From Bartonella machadoae (GTDB taxonomy: Bacteria > Pseudomonadota > Alphaproteobacteria > Rhizobiales > Rhizobiaceae): 64,000 nt of DNA. This document shows positions 42,275 to 52,800 of the stretch, piece by piece; within the stretch, counting starts at the first letter, position 1; each line of letters begins with the position of its first letter. The notes under the pieces are model-generated. The model saw only the letters and a program-made list of their open reading frames with translations, ran no database searches and was not told where the DNA came from. The position numbers were made by a program, and so were the translations under genes. The DNA lies in the NCBI RefSeq assembly GCF_022559585.1, contig NZ_CP087114.1, positions 1,219,095 to 1,283,094 of the forward strand. The letters are read 5' to 3'.

Positions 42275-43717
42275 ATGTATGGACCACTAATATCAGGGGC
42301 AGCAGCGGCGGGGAGAATCGCTTTGCCACACATAAATAATTTATTTATGAGATATATTTTCCCTCCAATAACTAGAGGAACGCTGAAAGGAGCGAAAAGA
42401 TTGGGACAATTAATAGATCGTGCTCCAAGATTAATAAAAAAGTATCCCATGTGGTCTACGGCTAGTGGATTAGGGGCTGGATTGTATCAATATGGTCAAG
42501 TTGATCCAGAGATGAAACCAGAAGCTAAGATGGTCATTCCATCTTGGCAGGAGAGAGAAATTTATGCAAAAAATTTAATGCCGATACCGGGAGACGGTAG
42601 AGCCTATATTGATCCTTACACAGGAATACCACATGGAAATCATCCTCCTTTACCGAATGCGTTAATGCTTGATCAACAAATGCTCACGCCTAAGGTTGAT
42701 GATGCAAGCCAAAACGGATTATCAGAAATTACATCTCCAACACCGCCTCCAGAACCGACAGATTTAGATAAATTTTTACAGTCCGATACTTATAAGTTTT
42801 TTCAGTCAGATCCTTATCAGAAGCTTCAAGATCTTTTTGCTGGTATGGCAGCGGCACCATCAGGTGGTTCGGGATGGGATGCGCTTGCAAGTGGGGTTGA
42901 GCGTCTTAATCAAGGCGATAAGGAAAGAAAGAAGGTTAACCAAACCGTTGAGTACCTGAAATCACAGGGTATGAGTGAAGAAGAAGCAAGGTTTATAGCT
43001 GGAAATAAGGCTGCTCTTAATGCGGTTTTTGCACAAAAGCTTAGTGGTGGGAGCGATAATCCTCAATTCACCAGTGACGGTAGGATGCTTGTGAAAGACC
43101 CAAATGCTCTAGGTGGATATAGATATCTCATAACTGAGGGTAGTAAAGCCTATGACGAAATGAAAAATCGTGAACAGATGAAGAAATTACAAATAGTAGA
43201 TGCCCAAATTACGAGAAAGAGTACGTCACGAACGATAAAGGAAGCACTCAATATACTTAAGAAAAAGCCTCAATACGCAACAGGTCCAATTGGTCAATTA
43301 TTTCAAGATTTATGGAATACACCCGCAGCAAGTTTGAAAGGGCATCTTGAATCTATCAAAGCTGGAACACTGCTTAAGAGGTTAGAGAGGATTAAATCTC
43401 TTTCACCTAATGGTTCTTCAGGACTTGGTCCTTTAAGTGATAAGGAAGGCGTGAAATTAGAAAATGCTTATGCTGCTTTGCAACAGGGTTTACCTGCTAA
43501 AGAGTTGATAAGGAATTTGCAATACTTGGAAGAGGTTTACAACAAACTAACAGATGCGCAATTATCTCTTTTGCTGCGTGATGATATCACGCCTGAAGAC
43601 GTGGCTGCTGCTTTTGGAAGTAATTTGCCTGTTGTGACCAGCAAAGAGCAAGAAGACGCCTTGCCTCGTGGTACACGTTTTATTGGTGAAGATGGTAAGC
43701 AAAGAAGAAAGAATTAA
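42275..43717 (+). CDS. Virion/DNA injection protein candidate 2
   Basis: About 480 residues from ATG 42275 (MYGPLISGAAAAGRIALPHI), AAGGAG at 6 nt. Amphipathic N-terminus, Pro-rich region (SPTPPPEPTDLDKFLQSDTY), a central GMAAAPSGGSGWDALASGVE block similar to phage injection proteins, and a helical C-terminal half. It is the second of three genes between tail hub and transglycosylase. Likely enters the cell with the DNA; role inferred from position. Confidence 0.6.
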   Translation: MYGPLISGAAAAGRIALPHINNLFMRYIFPPITRGTLKGAKRLGQLIDRAPRLIKKYPMWSTASGLGAGLYQYGQVDPEMKPEAKMVIPSWQEREIYAKNLMPIPGDGRAYIDPYTGIPHGNHPPLPNALMLDQQMLTPKVDDASQNGLSEITSPTPPPEPTDLDKFLQSDTYKFFQSDPYQKLQDLFAGMAAAPSGGSGWDALASGVERLNQGDKERKKVNQTVEYLKSQGMSEEEARFIAGNKAALNAVFAQKLSGGSDNPQFTSDGRMLVKDPNALGGYRYLITEGSKAYDEMKNREQMKKLQIVDAQITRKSTSRTIKEALNILKKKPQYATGPIGQLFQDLWNTPAASLKGHLESIKAGTLLKRLERIKSLSPNGSSGLGPLSDKEGVKLENAYAALQQGLPAKELIRNLQYLEEVYNKLTDAQLSLLLRDDITPEDVAAAFGSNLPVVTSKEQEDALPRGTRFIGEDGKQRRKN

Positions 43718-43728
43718 GGGGAGTTGAA

Positions 43729-45810
43729 ATGGCATATATTCCTTACTCTCCTATTGTTGATGATGCATCAGACGATAGGAGTATATCTTCATTGAAAAAG
43801 CGACGTGGTAATCAAGATAAAAAAACAACCGGTTATATTCCTTATTCTCCCATTGTTGATGATATGTCAGATGATGATGGTATATCTTCAGTGAATTCAC
43901 AACTTACAACAGATGATATTTCCTTTGATGAGAAAGATCTTAGTGTTTGGGATGCATTGAGAACACATGGGATAAATGGTTTCTGGGCAGGTCATAGTGA
44001 TGAGATACAGGCGGCGCTTGAAGCGGGTGTTACGGACTATTGGAGCGGTGATAAAAAAGCAGAAGAAGTCTATAACAGAAGAGTCGCAAAGGAGCGCGCT
44101 TACCAGAAGGCATTGGAAGAGAAACATCCATGGTGGTCCTCAGGTGCTTATTTTCTTGGATCACTTGCTCCAGTAGCATTATCCTTTGTTCCTGGATTCC
44201 AGTGGTTGGGTGCAGGTGGGCTGTTAAGAGGAGGTTCAACCTTAGGCAATTGGGGTAGGGCGGCTCTTGTAGGAGCAGGTTCAGGGGCTTTACATGGTGC
44301 TGGAGCAGGGGAAGGTTTAGAGGATAAGCTTCTATCGGCAGGGGTTGGAGGTGCTATTGGTTCTGTTGCTGGTCCTGTTGGTTCTGTTGCTGGTACATTT
44401 GTTTCTTCGGGCGTTGATAAAATAAGACATGCATGGCAATCGGCTCCTTTTATAAGAGGTGGTTTGAACCCTGCTTATAAGGATGTTCCAAACAAAGCGG
44501 TCAGAGAAGTTGCAAGGACGTTGTACGATGATGGTGTTGAGAATGTTGCAGAGCGTCTTGCTTCTGCGCCGCGCGGTGCATTTTTGACAGATATCAGTCC
44601 AAATCTAGAAGTATCTCTTGCCAATACGGGGCAAATAAACAGACACGTTTCTGATATTGTGAACCGCGCCCATGGGAGACGGATGCAGGGGGCTGTTGAC
44701 CGTCTTCGTCAATCGGCAGATGAAAACATTACACCTTTACAAGATGTAGATATTTTCAAAAGTATGCTTAAAGAGCAAGGAGAAAAAACCTATAAACATC
44801 TTTATGATAAAGCGCTGGCGGTTCCTGTAGGCGAAAAGTATTATCCAGCTCTTGATAAGCTTTTTGAAAATGAAGGGTTTCAAGAAGCTGTCGAGCGAGC
44901 AGTTAAAATTTTAAAAAAAGACCGTCGTAAGGCAAAACCTGAGGCATTTTATTCAAGAGATTTTAAACATATCAACTATAAGCCTACGATGGAGTTATTA
45001 GATCAAACCAAGCAGTCTCTTGATTACTTTGTAAGGAAGCATGAGAATCTTGGTGATAACCAAATGGTCTCTATATACCAATCTCTTAAGAAAGATTTGG
45101 TAGACATAACGGACAGAATTTCCCCTACTTATAAAGCCGCCCGTGATAGCGTAGCAAAATATGCAGGTTTTGAGGAAGCCATAAGTAAAGGTAAAAATAT
45201 TACTAAGAGAGATGTTTCAGGAGTGGGGATAGCAGAAGGACTCCAGAAAGGAGCGATGCCTAATGGTGTTAATAGTTATCGCGTCGGGATGAGAGATTAT
45301 GTCGATGATATATTAAAAGGTCCCAATGCGGTTCGAAACCTTTCTAATATTTTACAAACGGGTCGTATGACTGATAATCTTAGCCGTTCTTTAAGCAGTA
45401 AAGAACTTGATGCTTTTAGACGGGCTGTAGATGAGGAAAGATTTTATCAAGATGCTGCTAAAAGAGGTGTGAAGCCGTTTTTAGGGACGCCTGAACCCTC
45501 TCCTTTTACAGGTGTTAATTTACCCTATAGTAAAGGGAGTACTGCTCGTGCAGGAGCTAAAATGACTCAAAATCTTTTATCGGATACGATTAGGAAATTG
45601 CCTCAAAAAGAAAGGCAACTGCTTGAACGTGATATAGCGAAGTTAGCGACTTTTGGTGTTAAAGGAATGAGTCAACAGGAAGTTGTTGAAATACTCCAAC
45701 GGTTTATCAATTTGCATAAAAAGGGAATTAAGAGTGAATATATTTCGCATGTGTTGTCTTCGGCGTTGACGCGACAAGCAGGTGTCTTTGCAAGGAGTAA
45801 GCTTCTATGA
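43729..45810 (+). CDS. Large virion protein, probable DNA injection protein (gp16-like)
   Basis: 693 residues. The N-terminus has two copies of the motif YIPYSPIVDD (residues 3-12 and about 36-45), a likely binding peptide. A hydrophobic Gly-rich region (about 140-230: SGAYFLGSLAPVALSFVPGF, GAGAGEGLEDKLLSAGVGGA) could cross membranes during DNA entry. The rest is helical with a conserved block LLDQTKQSLDYFVRKHENLG and SPTYKAARDSVAKYAGFEEA, seen in phage injection proteins. Last of the injection trio, overlapping the transglycosylase start. Confidence 0.7.
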   Translation: MAYIPYSPIVDDASDDRSISSLKKRRGNQDKKTTGYIPYSPIVDDMSDDDGISSVNSQLTTDDISFDEKDLSVWDALRTHGINGFWAGHSDEIQAALEAGVTDYWSGDKKAEEVYNRRVAKERAYQKALEEKHPWWSSGAYFLGSLAPVALSFVPGFQWLGAGGLLRGGSTLGNWGRAALVGAGSGALHGAGAGEGLEDKLLSAGVGGAIGSVAGPVGSVAGTFVSSGVDKIRHAWQSAPFIRGGLNPAYKDVPNKAVREVARTLYDDGVENVAERLASAPRGAFLTDISPNLEVSLANTGQINRHVSDIVNRAHGRRMQGAVDRLRQSADENITPLQDVDIFKSMLKEQGEKTYKHLYDKALAVPVGEKYYPALDKLFENEGFQEAVERAVKILKKDRRKAKPEAFYSRDFKHINYKPTMELLDQTKQSLDYFVRKHENLGDNQMVSIYQSLKKDLVDITDRISPTYKAARDSVAKYAGFEEAISKGKNITKRDVSGVGIAEGLQKGAMPNGVNSYRVGMRDYVDDILKGPNAVRNLSNILQTGRMTDNLSRSLSSKELDAFRRAVDEERFYQDAAKRGVKPFLGTPEPSPFTGVNLPYSKGSTARAGAKMTQNLLSDTIRKLPQKERQLLERDIAKLATFGVKGMSQQEVVEILQRFINLHKKGIKSEYISHVLSSALTRQAGVFARSKLL

Positions 45811-46472
45811 CCCGTTCTAATTCTCCTATTGATGAAGCAATACGTCAGGCGGCAGCGCGTTATGGTTTGCCTGAGAGTTATTTGTATCGTGTAGCCCAGA
45901 TTGAAAGTGGTGGGAATCCCAATGCAAGGAATCCGCGGTCCTCTGCTGGTGGTCTGTATCAGTTTATAGACAGCACAGCCAAGCAATATGGCTTGCAAGA
46001 TAGATTTGACCCTATACAAGCAGCAGATGCGATGGGTATACTCACACGGGATAATCGCAATCATTTAAGCCGTGTTTTGGGGAGAGCGCCTAGTGAGGCA
46101 GAATTATATTTAGCACATCAACAAGGTGCAGGGGGAGCCGCGCGTCTTTTGCAAAATCCCCATGCCCAAGCGGCACAAATTGTTGGCAGCAATGCCGTTG
46201 GTTTGAATGGCGGAAACAGGGATATGCGTGCTGGTGATTTTGTCAATCACGTTTTGCAGATGTATGGTGGACAGCAGCCTTCTCGTCACCCTGCTGTTTA
46301 TAGAGGCTCTGTTGCACAGGGGGGATTTGGCAATCGCGAGAATTTGCTTCAGGTTTTAAAGGCTCTGTTAGCCTCACAGGAAGAGGCTTCAGAAGATGAG
46401 AATGATGAAGAGGAAGCCCCTCTGATGTCAGACTTTATGAGAGCGTTTTACGGACCCTTTTATAGGGTATAG
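45807..46472 (+). CDS. Lytic transglycosylase (virion-associated)
   Basis: 221 residues, lysozyme-like fold. YGLPESYLYRVAQIESGGNP holds the catalytic glutamate (E33); RSSAGGLYQFIDSTAKQYGL and YLAHQQGAGGAARLLQNPH complete the SLT signature. It starts 4 nt inside the previous gene (ATGA). It would open the murein for DNA delivery, as in other podophages. The acidic C-terminus (SQEEASEDENDEEEAPLMSD) may tether it in the virion. Confidence 0.87.
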   Translation: MTRSNSPIDEAIRQAAARYGLPESYLYRVAQIESGGNPNARNPRSSAGGLYQFIDSTAKQYGLQDRFDPIQAADAMGILTRDNRNHLSRVLGRAPSEAELYLAHQQGAGGAARLLQNPHAQAAQIVGSNAVGLNGGNRDMRAGDFVNHVLQMYGGQQPSRHPAVYRGSVAQGGFGNRENLLQVLKALLASQEEASEDENDEEEAPLMSDFMRAFYGPFYRV

Positions 46473-46483
46473 GATTTACCAAC

Positions 46484-47491
46484 ATGTCGACGATTTATGA
46501 TTGGTCGCTTAGAGCGTCTGATAACACACGCGCTGATGATCTGATTGATTGGTCAGAGGGGCAATCCCCCCATACGGTCAATAACAGTGCGCGTGTAATG
46601 ATGCAGCGGGTAAGGGAGTATCTTACAGACACAGGAAGTGCTGTTGTCGGGGTTGTTACGGTTCATGAAGAGCAACAACGCACAGAGATTAAGATTGAAA
46701 GCACGTCGCAGTTTACAGAGTATAAGGCGGGTCTTTTTATCCAGTTTCAAGCGACGGGCAAGAATGTAGGGGTCACGACGGTTTCCTTGAATGGGTTAGA
46801 AGGGAAGCCTGTTTATAAGGCAACAGAAAGAGGAGCACAGCTTTTATCAGGAGGGGAGATTCAGAACAGTTGTGTGTATAGTTTGCTTTATAGCAAGGAT
46901 GGTTGGCATCTCTTAAATCCTACACCGGTGCCTTTATCTCAAGATTTTGACAGCAGTCTTTATCCTTCAGGTTTTATAGGCAGTTTTGCGATGCGCAATG
47001 TTCCTGAGGGTTGGTTGTTATGCGATGGGAAAGCCTATTCACGAACTGTTTATCGACCATTGTTTGAGGCGATAGGAACGGTTTGGGGAGCAGGGGATGA
47101 GGTGACAACATTTAATGTACCGGATTTTCGGGGGATGTTTTTGCGTGGTTTGGATGGGGGGCGCAATGTTGACCCTAATCGTCGCTTTGCAAGTATTCAG
47201 ACAGATCTCATGCAGTCACATCAACATGAGGGTCAAACACTTTCTCTTTCTCATTTTGTAAGCAACGAAAACTATTGGGATGGCAATACCACAGATATAT
47301 TGGGTCATAGGTTACGTTTGTTTGAGGGCGGTGTCATATCGCTTTTTACCGGCATAGAGAGTGAGAATATTCACGGATACATTGTCGAGCCTTATACACT
47401 TGATGATAGGAGTGATATTGTTTTGGAACGTTCAGGAGCGGGTGAAACCCGTCCGATCAATGTGTCGATTGTCTTTGCGATAAAAACATGA
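46484..47491 (+). CDS. Tail collar-domain protein, paralog 1
   Basis: 335 residues: STIYDWSLRASDNTRADDLI, VNNSARVMMQRVREYL, then the collar domain (GSFAMRNVPEGWLLCDGKAY, SRTVYRPLFEAIGTVWGAGD, FNVPDFRGMFLRGLDGGRNV) and a variable region ahead of ETRPINVSIVFAIKT. The Phage_Collar fold trimerises at the tip of tail fibres. One of three tandem copies with conserved ends and variable centres, which suggests alternative receptor binding. Confidence 0.88.
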   Translation: MSTIYDWSLRASDNTRADDLIDWSEGQSPHTVNNSARVMMQRVREYLTDTGSAVVGVVTVHEEQQRTEIKIESTSQFTEYKAGLFIQFQATGKNVGVTTVSLNGLEGKPVYKATERGAQLLSGGEIQNSCVYSLLYSKDGWHLLNPTPVPLSQDFDSSLYPSGFIGSFAMRNVPEGWLLCDGKAYSRTVYRPLFEAIGTVWGAGDEVTTFNVPDFRGMFLRGLDGGRNVDPNRRFASIQTDLMQSHQHEGQTLSLSHFVSNENYWDGNTTDILGHRLRLFEGGVISLFTGIESENIHGYIVEPYTLDDRSDIVLERSGAGETRPINVSIVFAIKT

Positions 47492-47498
47492 GGTTGAG

Positions 47499-48509
47499 AT
47501 GTCAACGATTTATGATTGGTCTTTAACGGCATCAGAAAATGCCTACAGTGATGATGCAATCAATTGGTTTGAAGGACAATTACCAAGCACGGTGAATAAC
47601 AGTGCGCGTGTGATGATGCAGCGGGTAAAGGAGTATCTTACAGATACATGTGGTGTCCTTGAAAGTGTTTTTACGAATGATGCAGCGCAGCAAAGAACAG
47701 CCATTAGGCTTGAGAGCAAGTCACAGCTTAAAGAATATAATAATGATCTGGTTTTGCGCTTTAAAGCGCGGGGCAAGAATATTGGCGAGACGACCCTTGC
47801 GCTTAATGGATTAGAGGGACAAGCTGTTTATAAAACAACAGAAAGAGGAGCAGAGTTTTTATCAGGGGGCGAGTTCCAACAGGGGTGTATTTATAGCGTT
47901 GTTTATAATCATGGGCTTTGGCAAGTTTTGAATCCTACCCCCATTCCTTCTCCTGTTCCAGTTATTTCACCTTATCCTTCAGGCACGATAGGGGCTTTTG
48001 CCATGCAGTTTTTGCCTTCAGATTGGTTATTGTGTGATGGAAAGGCGTATTCGCGCAGTGATTATAGTGCTCTGTATGAAGCGATAGGGATCAGATGGGG
48101 AGGGTGGGAGAGTCATACGAAGTTTAATGTTCCCGATCTGCGCGGGGTGTTTTTACGAGGTGTAGATGATGACCGTCAGATTGACCCATGGCGTAGTTTT
48201 GCAACCTTACAAAATGATAGCATAAAGGTGCATGACCATGGTGGTGAGAGCTTTTCCATTTTGAATAGTGAAGGGGAGAAAGAAAGTTGGCATGGGGATA
48301 TCACTATTTTATGGGGTTATGAACTGAATGATCAACAAAGATTGAAACTTGCAGAACGTTTGGGGGTAAAAGTAGAAGATATCCGTGTTCACCATAAGTT
48401 TGCTTTCCCGCATTCCCATCTTCATATGCAAGATGTTGTTTTGGAGCGTTCAGGAGAGCATGAGACCCGCCCAAAGAATGTATCGGTTGTTTTTGCGATA
48501 AAAACGTGA
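47499..48509 (+). CDS. Tail collar-domain protein, paralog 2
   Basis: 336 residues. Same layout as its neighbours (STIYDWSLTASENAYSDDAI, VNNSARVMMQRVKEYL, GAFAMQFLPSDWLLCDGKAY, FNVPDLRGVFLRGVDDDRQI), but the segment after HDHGGESFSI is unique. The end ETRPKNVSVVFAIKT is conserved. Ribosome site GAGGTTGAG is identical to the third copy. Confidence 0.88.
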   Translation: MSTIYDWSLTASENAYSDDAINWFEGQLPSTVNNSARVMMQRVKEYLTDTCGVLESVFTNDAAQQRTAIRLESKSQLKEYNNDLVLRFKARGKNIGETTLALNGLEGQAVYKTTERGAEFLSGGEFQQGCIYSVVYNHGLWQVLNPTPIPSPVPVISPYPSGTIGAFAMQFLPSDWLLCDGKAYSRSDYSALYEAIGIRWGGWESHTKFNVPDLRGVFLRGVDDDRQIDPWRSFATLQNDSIKVHDHGGESFSILNSEGEKESWHGDITILWGYELNDQQRLKLAERLGVKVEDIRVHHKFAFPHSHLHMQDVVLERSGEHETRPKNVSVVFAIKT

Positions 48510-48516
48510 GGTTGAG

Positions 48517-49638
48517 ATGTCAACGATTTATGACTGGTCCTTAACAGCATCAGAAAATGGTGGTGCTGATAGTCTCATCAATTGGTCAGAGGGGCAATCC
48601 CCCAATACGGTCAACAATAGTGCGCGTATGATGATGCAGAGGGTAAAGGAGTATTTATCGGATACGGGGGGCGCTTTTATAAGCACGTTTAAGATTGATG
48701 ATAAACAGAAAAAGGTAGAGATTTATCTGAACAGTCACACAGTTTTTTCCAAGTATCAGACAGGGATATTTTTGCGTTTTCAATCTCCATGCACGACTAT
48801 TGGAGTGACAACGGTTTCCTTGAATGGGTTAGCAAGCCAACCTGTTTACAAAGCGACAGCAACGGGTCTTGTCCAGCTTACCGGAGGCGAACTTCAACAG
48901 GGTTGTCTTTATAGTTTGGTGTATGATGAAGAAATAACGGGTTGGCAACTTCTCAATCCAACGATACAAAAATCGACTTCTTTAAAGCGTTTGCCTTGTG
49001 GTCTTATCGGTCCGTTTGCCATGGAAAACTTGCCTTCTGGTTGGCTTCTTTGCGATGGGCGTGCTTATTCGCGTGAGGATTATAGAGATCTGTTTTTGAC
49101 GATAGGTACGAGCTGGGGAGCAGGGGATGGTGTACGCACCTTTAATGTTCCCGATTTACGTGGGGTGTTTTTGCGTGGTTTGGATGGGGGGCGCAATGTC
49201 GACCCATGGCGTAGTTTTGCCAGTTTCCAAGGCTGTTCTTTGAAATCGCATGATCATTTTATTGGTCCCTCAGTTTCAGAGCGTTTTTCCTCGCGCAAGA
49301 AACGAGATCTGTCTGTTGAGGCTTCTTTGCCAAGGAGGAAGAGGGCGGTTGATGAGGAGTGTGTTGGTTTAAGCGATGATGGCTATGAGAAATGCCAAGA
49401 AGCCTTTGAGGAATTGACTGAACACACTAAGCCTTTTTGGTTTACCGAAGCGGATAAACCTGCACGTTTGCCTTGGTTTATCAGGAGCCCTTTTGCAAAC
49501 TTTCTTTATTACTCCACGCCTATCACGCAGGGTTTAGAGAGTAGTGGGCATCATGAACACCATCTTTTAGCGGAAAGGGTTGGCGGGGAAGAAACACGCC
49601 CGATTAATGTATCGGTTGTGTTTGGCATTAAGACATGA
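48517..49638 (+). CDS. Tail collar-domain protein, paralog 3
   Basis: 373 residues, the longest copy. STIYDWSLTASENGGADSLI and FNVPDLRGVFLRGLDGGRNV are conserved; an extra basic stretch (RFSSRKKRDLSVEASLPRRK) and an inserted acidic segment lie before ETRPINVSVVFGIKT. The basic stretch might be a processing or binding site. Otherwise as for paralog 1. Confidence 0.88.
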   Translation: MSTIYDWSLTASENGGADSLINWSEGQSPNTVNNSARMMMQRVKEYLSDTGGAFISTFKIDDKQKKVEIYLNSHTVFSKYQTGIFLRFQSPCTTIGVTTVSLNGLASQPVYKATATGLVQLTGGELQQGCLYSLVYDEEITGWQLLNPTIQKSTSLKRLPCGLIGPFAMENLPSGWLLCDGRAYSREDYRDLFLTIGTSWGAGDGVRTFNVPDLRGVFLRGLDGGRNVDPWRSFASFQGCSLKSHDHFIGPSVSERFSSRKKRDLSVEASLPRRKRAVDEECVGLSDDGYEKCQEAFEELTEHTKPFWFTEADKPARLPWFIRSPFANFLYYSTPITQGLESSGHHEHHLLAERVGGEETRPINVSVVFGIKT

Positions 49639-49645
49639 GGTTACA

Positions 49646-49867
49646 ATGTTATCAAAACCATTTGCGATTTCAGGCATAAGCGACCCGTCTCAAGTACGGG
49701 TCGTTTTGTATTCAGGACAGCATTTTGTCCACGCGCCGCTTAATGGGCTTTTGGATTTGTTGAGGGCGTCTTTGCGTTCAGAATTTGAGGGTTCAATCCA
49801 ATCTCTAGAAGAGCGGATAAAAGTTTTAAGCAGCGAGCTAGAAGAGCTGAAAGAGTGTTCATTTTAA
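49646..49867 (+). CDS. Short hypothetical tail-region protein
   Basis: 73 residues from MLSKPFAISGISDPSQVRVV: a small beta part then a leucine-rich helix (SLEERIKVLSSELEELKECS) likely to form a coiled coil. It stands between the collar genes and the giant fibre; a fibre chaperone or connector is possible. No family recognised. Confidence 0.6.
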   Translation: MLSKPFAISGISDPSQVRVVLYSGQHFVHAPLNGLLDLLRASLRSEFEGSIQSLEERIKVLSSELEELKECSF

Positions 49868-49883
49868 TTGATGGAGCAAGACC

Positions 49884-52800
49884 ATGGGGATACCTTACCA
49901 CACGCATGAGTATCAAATACCGGTAGCAACGAAAGAAGAGATTAGAGAGGGGAAATCTATCAACACGATTGTTGTACCGAAATTATTAGGAACAGCGTCC
50001 CTTTATGCCTATGAAGCTTTTGCGACCGCGGAGCAGATCGTCCAAGTTCGGCAAGAATCGGAGCAAGCCACGGCGCACGCCAATGGTGCTTATCAAAAGG
50101 CGGAAGAAGCGAAGGGATTAGCGGACAGAGCGCTTACAGAGAGTACGAAAACCGGTGAAACAGTGACGACAGCACTCACAGCAGCGAATGTTGCGAAAGA
50201 AGGAGTGACGGCAGCGACAACTGCGGCAACGGAAGCGAAAGCAACGGCAGATCAAGCCTTGGTAGCAAGTCGTGATGCGAAAAGCCATTCAGAGACAGCG
50301 GTTAATAATGCACGCAGTGCGCATGAAGCGGCATCAAAAGCACAAACAGAGGCAGCAGAAGCGAAGAGTCTATCCGCAGAAGCCAAACAGTTATCAGGTG
50401 AAGCAAAGAGCCAATCGGAGAATGCACAGAACTTATCCCAACAAGCCAAGAGTGCTAGTGATGAAGCCAAGCAAGAAGTAGAAACAGTTAAGACAGAAGT
50501 TTCAGGAGCTGTTTCTATTGCAAAAGAAGCCAAACAAGCGTCTGAAGGAGCAGAGAGAGCAGCGAATGAAGCCAAGGGCGTAGCAGATGATGCAAAGCTT
50601 TTATCGGAAAGGTCTCAGAGTAAATCAGAATTAGCAGAGAGCCTTGCGAATGAAAGCAAGCAGACGGCAACAGATGCGAAGAATGCGAGCACGACAGCAA
50701 CGACTATTGCGAATGAAGCCAAGCAGATAGCAACAGATGCGAAGCGTCTTGCGGATGATGCAAAAACAACGGCAGAAGGAGCCAAGACAGTCGCCTCAGG
50801 AGCGGTTACGAATGCCGTGGAAGCCAAACAAGCAAGTGAAGGTGCCGTGAGGGTAGCGAATGAAGCGAAAGGTATAGCAGAAACAGCAGTAACAGTATCC
50901 AATGAGGCAAAAACGGTAGCCAATGAAGCAAAATCGATAGCAGATGAAGCAAAACAGTTATCAGAAGCATCTAAGAGTAAGGCAGAAACGGCAGAAACGC
51001 TTGCTCATGAGACGAAGCAGACGGTAACAGAAGTTAGAGAAGAGGTTTCTCGTGTTGTCACGACGGCTACAGATGCTAAGGCTGTTGGTACGGCAGCAAC
51101 GACAGCGGCGGAAGAAGCAAAGCAGGTGGCAAATGATGCGAAGAGTCTTGCGGAAGAGGCAAAAGGATTAGCAGACAAAGCAACGACAGCATCTACGGAA
51201 AGTTCTCAACAGGTTACGCAAATAGCAAGGACAGTAGAGGAAGCCCTTACAGATGCAAGAGAGTGCAAAGCAACGGCTTCGACCTCGCTATCAGAATCGA
51301 GACAAGCTAAGGAGAGTGCAGAACGGGCGGAGCAATTGGCAAGAGCGGCAAAACAAGAAGTTTCTGCTGTTTCACAAGTAGCCGGACAAGCAGCACAGAC
51401 AGCGACAGCAGCTAATCAGACGGCAGAAGAGGCAAAAGGATTAGCAGAACAGGTCAAAGCAACAACAACGTCTTTTTCGGAAGCATTAGAGCAAAAAGTT
51501 TCTTCAGTAACTTCGACGGCTATGGATGCAAGTCAAACAGCATCAACAGCTCTTAATACGGCGAATGATGCGAAGAGTGTTTCGCATGAGGCTAGAGATT
51601 TAGCCAATGGGGCGAAGGATACAGCGACAGCATCTCTCACGACGGCACAAGGTGCCAATGAGACAGCAACAACGGCATCCAATGTTGCCGGTGAAGCACA
51701 AGAAAGTGCATTGATGGCAGTGTCTGTAGCTAATGGTCTTAAGCAATCGGTTGAACATGTGAAGGCTACAGCGGAGGCAGCAAACAGGACAGCAGAAGGA
51801 GCACAACAGAAGGTTTTAACAGTAGAGACACTCGTTACAGAAGCAACGATGAAAGCTTTAGAAGCCAAACAATCAGTTGAAGAGGTGAAGAGCACAGCGG
51901 ATTTAGCGAAGAATTTAGCAGAAGAAGCCAAGCGATTATCCTCAGGCGTTAAGGATAGTTCTACGCGCGTTGAGGAGGTTTCTACAGAAGTAAGGCAATC
52001 GGTTGCAACAGCGGTAAGCGCAGCGACAGAAGCGAAAGCAACAGCGGTTGAGGCGAAGGGTATAGCAGAGCAGGCAAAGGGTTCTTCAGAAACAGCGGTC
52101 ACTACGGCACAAGAAGCGCAGGCAACGGCATCAACGGCACAAACCTTAGCAACTGAAGCGAAACAAGCAGCGGATTCATCTAAGACGATAGCCGATGTCT
52201 CCAAACAGACAGCCGATGATGCGAAGGTGATAGCAGAAACAGCACAGACGTTAGCACAAGAAGCCAAGAGTAAAGCAGACGAAGCACAACAGGTATCCAG
52301 TGATACGAAGTCATTAGCCGATGAGACCAAAGGGATTGCGGAAGCAAGCAAGAAAACGTCAGATCATCTCAAGGAAATTGTTGAAACTGTTAAGAGTGCA
52401 TGCGAAACAGCGACAGCGAGCAGTACAGAAGCTCTCACAACAGCGAATGCAGCCAAACGCACAGCAGAGACAGCCTCTAGTGTAGCAGGTGAAGCAAAAG
52501 AAACAGCGTCGAGCGCGCTGTCTTTAGCCAATGGTCTTAAGCAATTGAGTGAACAGGTTAAGACGACAGCGGAAGCAGCCAAGAGGACGGCAGAAGGAGC
52601 AGAACATAAGGCATTAACAGTCGAAACGCTAGCCTCTGAAGCGAAGATGAAATCTGTTGAAGTCAAACAATCAGTCGAAGATGTGAAGAGCACGGTGGAT
52701 TTGGCAAAGAATATAGCCGATGGAGCGAGGGAAACCGCCAATCGAGCAGAGCAGACGGCAAGAGAAGCCAAGCAATCTTGTGATACAGCGCTTAGTGCAG

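Noticed and set aside
51533..52351. Long leftward open frame (272 codons) inside the giant fibre gene, and similar ones at 50252, 50615 and 52364
   Set aside because: They arise because Ala/Lys/Glu/Thr codon patterns of the coil leave the opposite strand without stops. Composition is Ala/Ser/Val-rich and there is no ribosome site.
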